5,972 bases of DNA from an uncultured Brevundimonas sp. GTDB lineage: Bacteria; Pseudomonadota; Alphaproteobacteria; Caulobacterales; Caulobacteraceae. The notes below the pieces were generated by a model that was given only the letters and a program-made list of their open reading frames with translations, was not told the origin of the DNA and ran no database searches. Location: NCBI GenBank assembly GCA_946481405.1, contig CAMLNY010000091.1, positions 1 to 5,972 on the forward strand. The letters are read 5' to 3'. This document shows positions 5,077-5,972 of the stretch, piece by piece. Positions within the stretch are counted from its first letter, which is position 1, and every line of letters starts with the position of its first letter. A program made the translations under genes and the position numbers.

Positions 5077-5972
5077 TTGCGCGTTCTCGACTGTCTGACA
5101 CAGGACCATAACCTGCTGCTCGTGGGCCTCGCCGCGCTGATCTGCGTGGCCGGATCGGTGGTGATGAGCCGCCTGTTCGCGCGCACCCGTCGCGGCGCGG
5201 CCAGCGATCGCCTGCCGTGGATCTTCCTGGGCGCCGTGGCCGGGGGCGCGACCATCTGGTGCACCCACTTCGTCGCCATGCTGGCGTACAAGCCGGGCGT
5301 CGAGATCGCCTACGCCCCGATGCTGACCGGCGTGTCCCTGCTGGTGGCCATGGTCGGCTGCGGCGTCGCCATCGGCCTGGGCTCCATGCGCAAGACCTGG
5401 GCTCCCGCACTGGGCGGCGCCAGCTTCGGTCTGGGCGTCGCGGCGATGCACTACACGGGCATGGCGGCCTTCACGGCCGAGGCCTTCGTCCACTGGGACA
5501 CCAACTATGTCGCCACCTCGGTGATCGCGGCCGTGGCCGGCGGGGCCGTGGCCTTCAGCGTCGGCGCGACCCCGACCCTGCGCCACCGCACCCTCCTGAC
5601 CGCGCTTGTACTGGTCCTGACCATCGTCGCCCTGCACTTCACCGGCATGGGGGCCATGACGGTTCTGCCGCTGGCGCCGTCGGAGAACGCCTGGACCCTG
5701 ACCGAGGCAGAGACCCTGCTGGCTCTGGGCGTCTCCGTAGTCGGCTTCCTGATCCTCGGCACGGCCGTCGCCAGCTATGCGCTGGAGGAACAGTCCGAGC
5801 GCCAGTCGAAGAAGAGCCTCGCCAGCCTGATCGAGGGCAGCGTCGACGGCATGCTGGTCGAGGCCGACGGCCGGATCGTCATGGCCAACCACGCCTTCGC
5901 CGCCCTGTGTGGACTGGACGACGCCGATATCGTCGGCCGCCCGGTCGCGGAATGGCTGGAGGACGTCGAGAC
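5077..5972 (+). CDS. MHYT-domain membrane sensor with PAS domain, 3'-partial (likely GGDEF/EAL signalling protein)
   Basis: An open frame (frame 1) runs from the TAA at 5038-5040 to the window end without a stop. It has no early ATG; the first in-frame ATG would remove the first transmembrane segment. TTG at 5077 gives LRVLDCLTQDHNLLLV, resembling the (C)L...HD/HN...LV opening of MHYT proteins, so I place the start there despite only a weak purine-rich stretch (about 5066-5075). Residues about 12-240 hold seven hydrophobic helices. The three motifs at their ends are THFVAM (63-68), MHYTGM (124-129) and LHFTGM (186-191), which in the family are proposed to bind copper and sense oxygen, CO or NO. 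A short coiled linker (EEQSERQSKKS) leads to a PAS domain from about 249 (SLIEGSVDGMLVEADGRIV...NHAF), cut by the edge. Such proteins usually continue into GGDEF and EAL domains for cyclic-di-GMP turnover; that part is outside the window and inferred. Confidence 0.92.
   Translation, partial: MRVLDCLTQDHNLLLVGLAALICVAGSVVMSRLFARTRRGAASDRLPWIFLGAVAGGATIWCTHFVAMLAYKPGVEIAYAPMLTGVSLLVAMVGCGVAIGLGSMRKTWAPALGGASFGLGVAAMHYTGMAAFTAEAFVHWDTNYVATSVIAAVAGGAVAFSVGATPTLRHRTLLTALVLVLTIVALHFTGMGAMTVLPLAPSENAWTLTEAETLLALGVSVVGFLILGTAVASYALEEQSERQSKKSLASLIEGSVDGMLVEADGRIVMANHAFAALCGLDDADIVGRPVAEWLEDVE

Noticed and set aside
4511..5410. Minus-strand open frame of 299 residues across the 143-residue gene and the MHYT start
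   Set aside because: Arg/Pro/Ser-rich composition, no start context, and it spans two plus-strand genes; typical of GC-rich antisense frames.
5023..5892. Long minus-strand open frame (289 residues) opposite the MHYT gene
   Set aside because: Its translation is a low-complexity His/Gln/Gly/Asp/Arg-rich shadow, whereas the plus strand gives a clear seven-helix MHYT plus PAS protein.

Overview
The window is a GC-rich stretch of bacterial chromosome, with strong third-position G/C preference and densely packed genes. Gene content and protein wording (class III alcohol dehydrogenase, VOC protein and S-formylglutathione hydrolase in a row; an MHYT-PAS sensor with a conserved N-terminus) suggest an alphaproteobacterium, probably of the Caulobacterales (Brevundimonas/Caulobacter-like). 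That placement is inferred from recall of the families, not from a search.

Layout. (1) 2-2494, plus strand: a glutathione-dependent formaldehyde detoxification operon. It holds the class III alcohol dehydrogenase frmA/adhC (cut by the left edge and broken by an internal deletion near 333), a small VOC-fold protein, S-formylglutathione hydrolase fghA and a 77-residue protein of unknown function. The last three are joined by stop/start overlaps of 1 and 4 nt. (2) 2491-2718, minus strand: a 75-residue unknown protein whose stop shares a CTAG palindrome with the stop of the convergent 77-residue gene. (3) 2719-2890: a divergent intergenic region with an inverted repeat, presumably carrying the promoter of the next gene. 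(4) 2891-3505: an Fe/Mn-family superoxide dismutase with Mn-type signature residues. (5) 3619-4504: a lipoprotein metallo-beta-lactamase-fold hydrolase, also broken by an internal deletion with frame change near 4132-4142. (6) 4559-4990: a small, probably exported protein of unknown function. (7) 5077 to the right edge: the start of an MHYT (seven-helix) plus PAS signalling protein that begins with TTG and probably continues into GGDEF/EAL output domains.

How the genes work together. FrmA oxidises S-hydroxymethylglutathione (formed from formaldehyde and glutathione) to S-formylglutathione, and FghA hydrolyses this to formate and glutathione. The VOC protein sits between the two and may act on a related thiol adduct, but its substrate cannot be read from the sequence. 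Superoxide dismutase adds oxidative-stress defence and looks like an independent transcription unit. I see no mobile element, CRISPR array, tRNA or rRNA. The most notable observation is that two conserved enzymes, 3.8 kb apart, each lack a short internal block with loss of frame while their neighbours are intact. This is either real gene decay or, at least as likely, a sequence or assembly defect.
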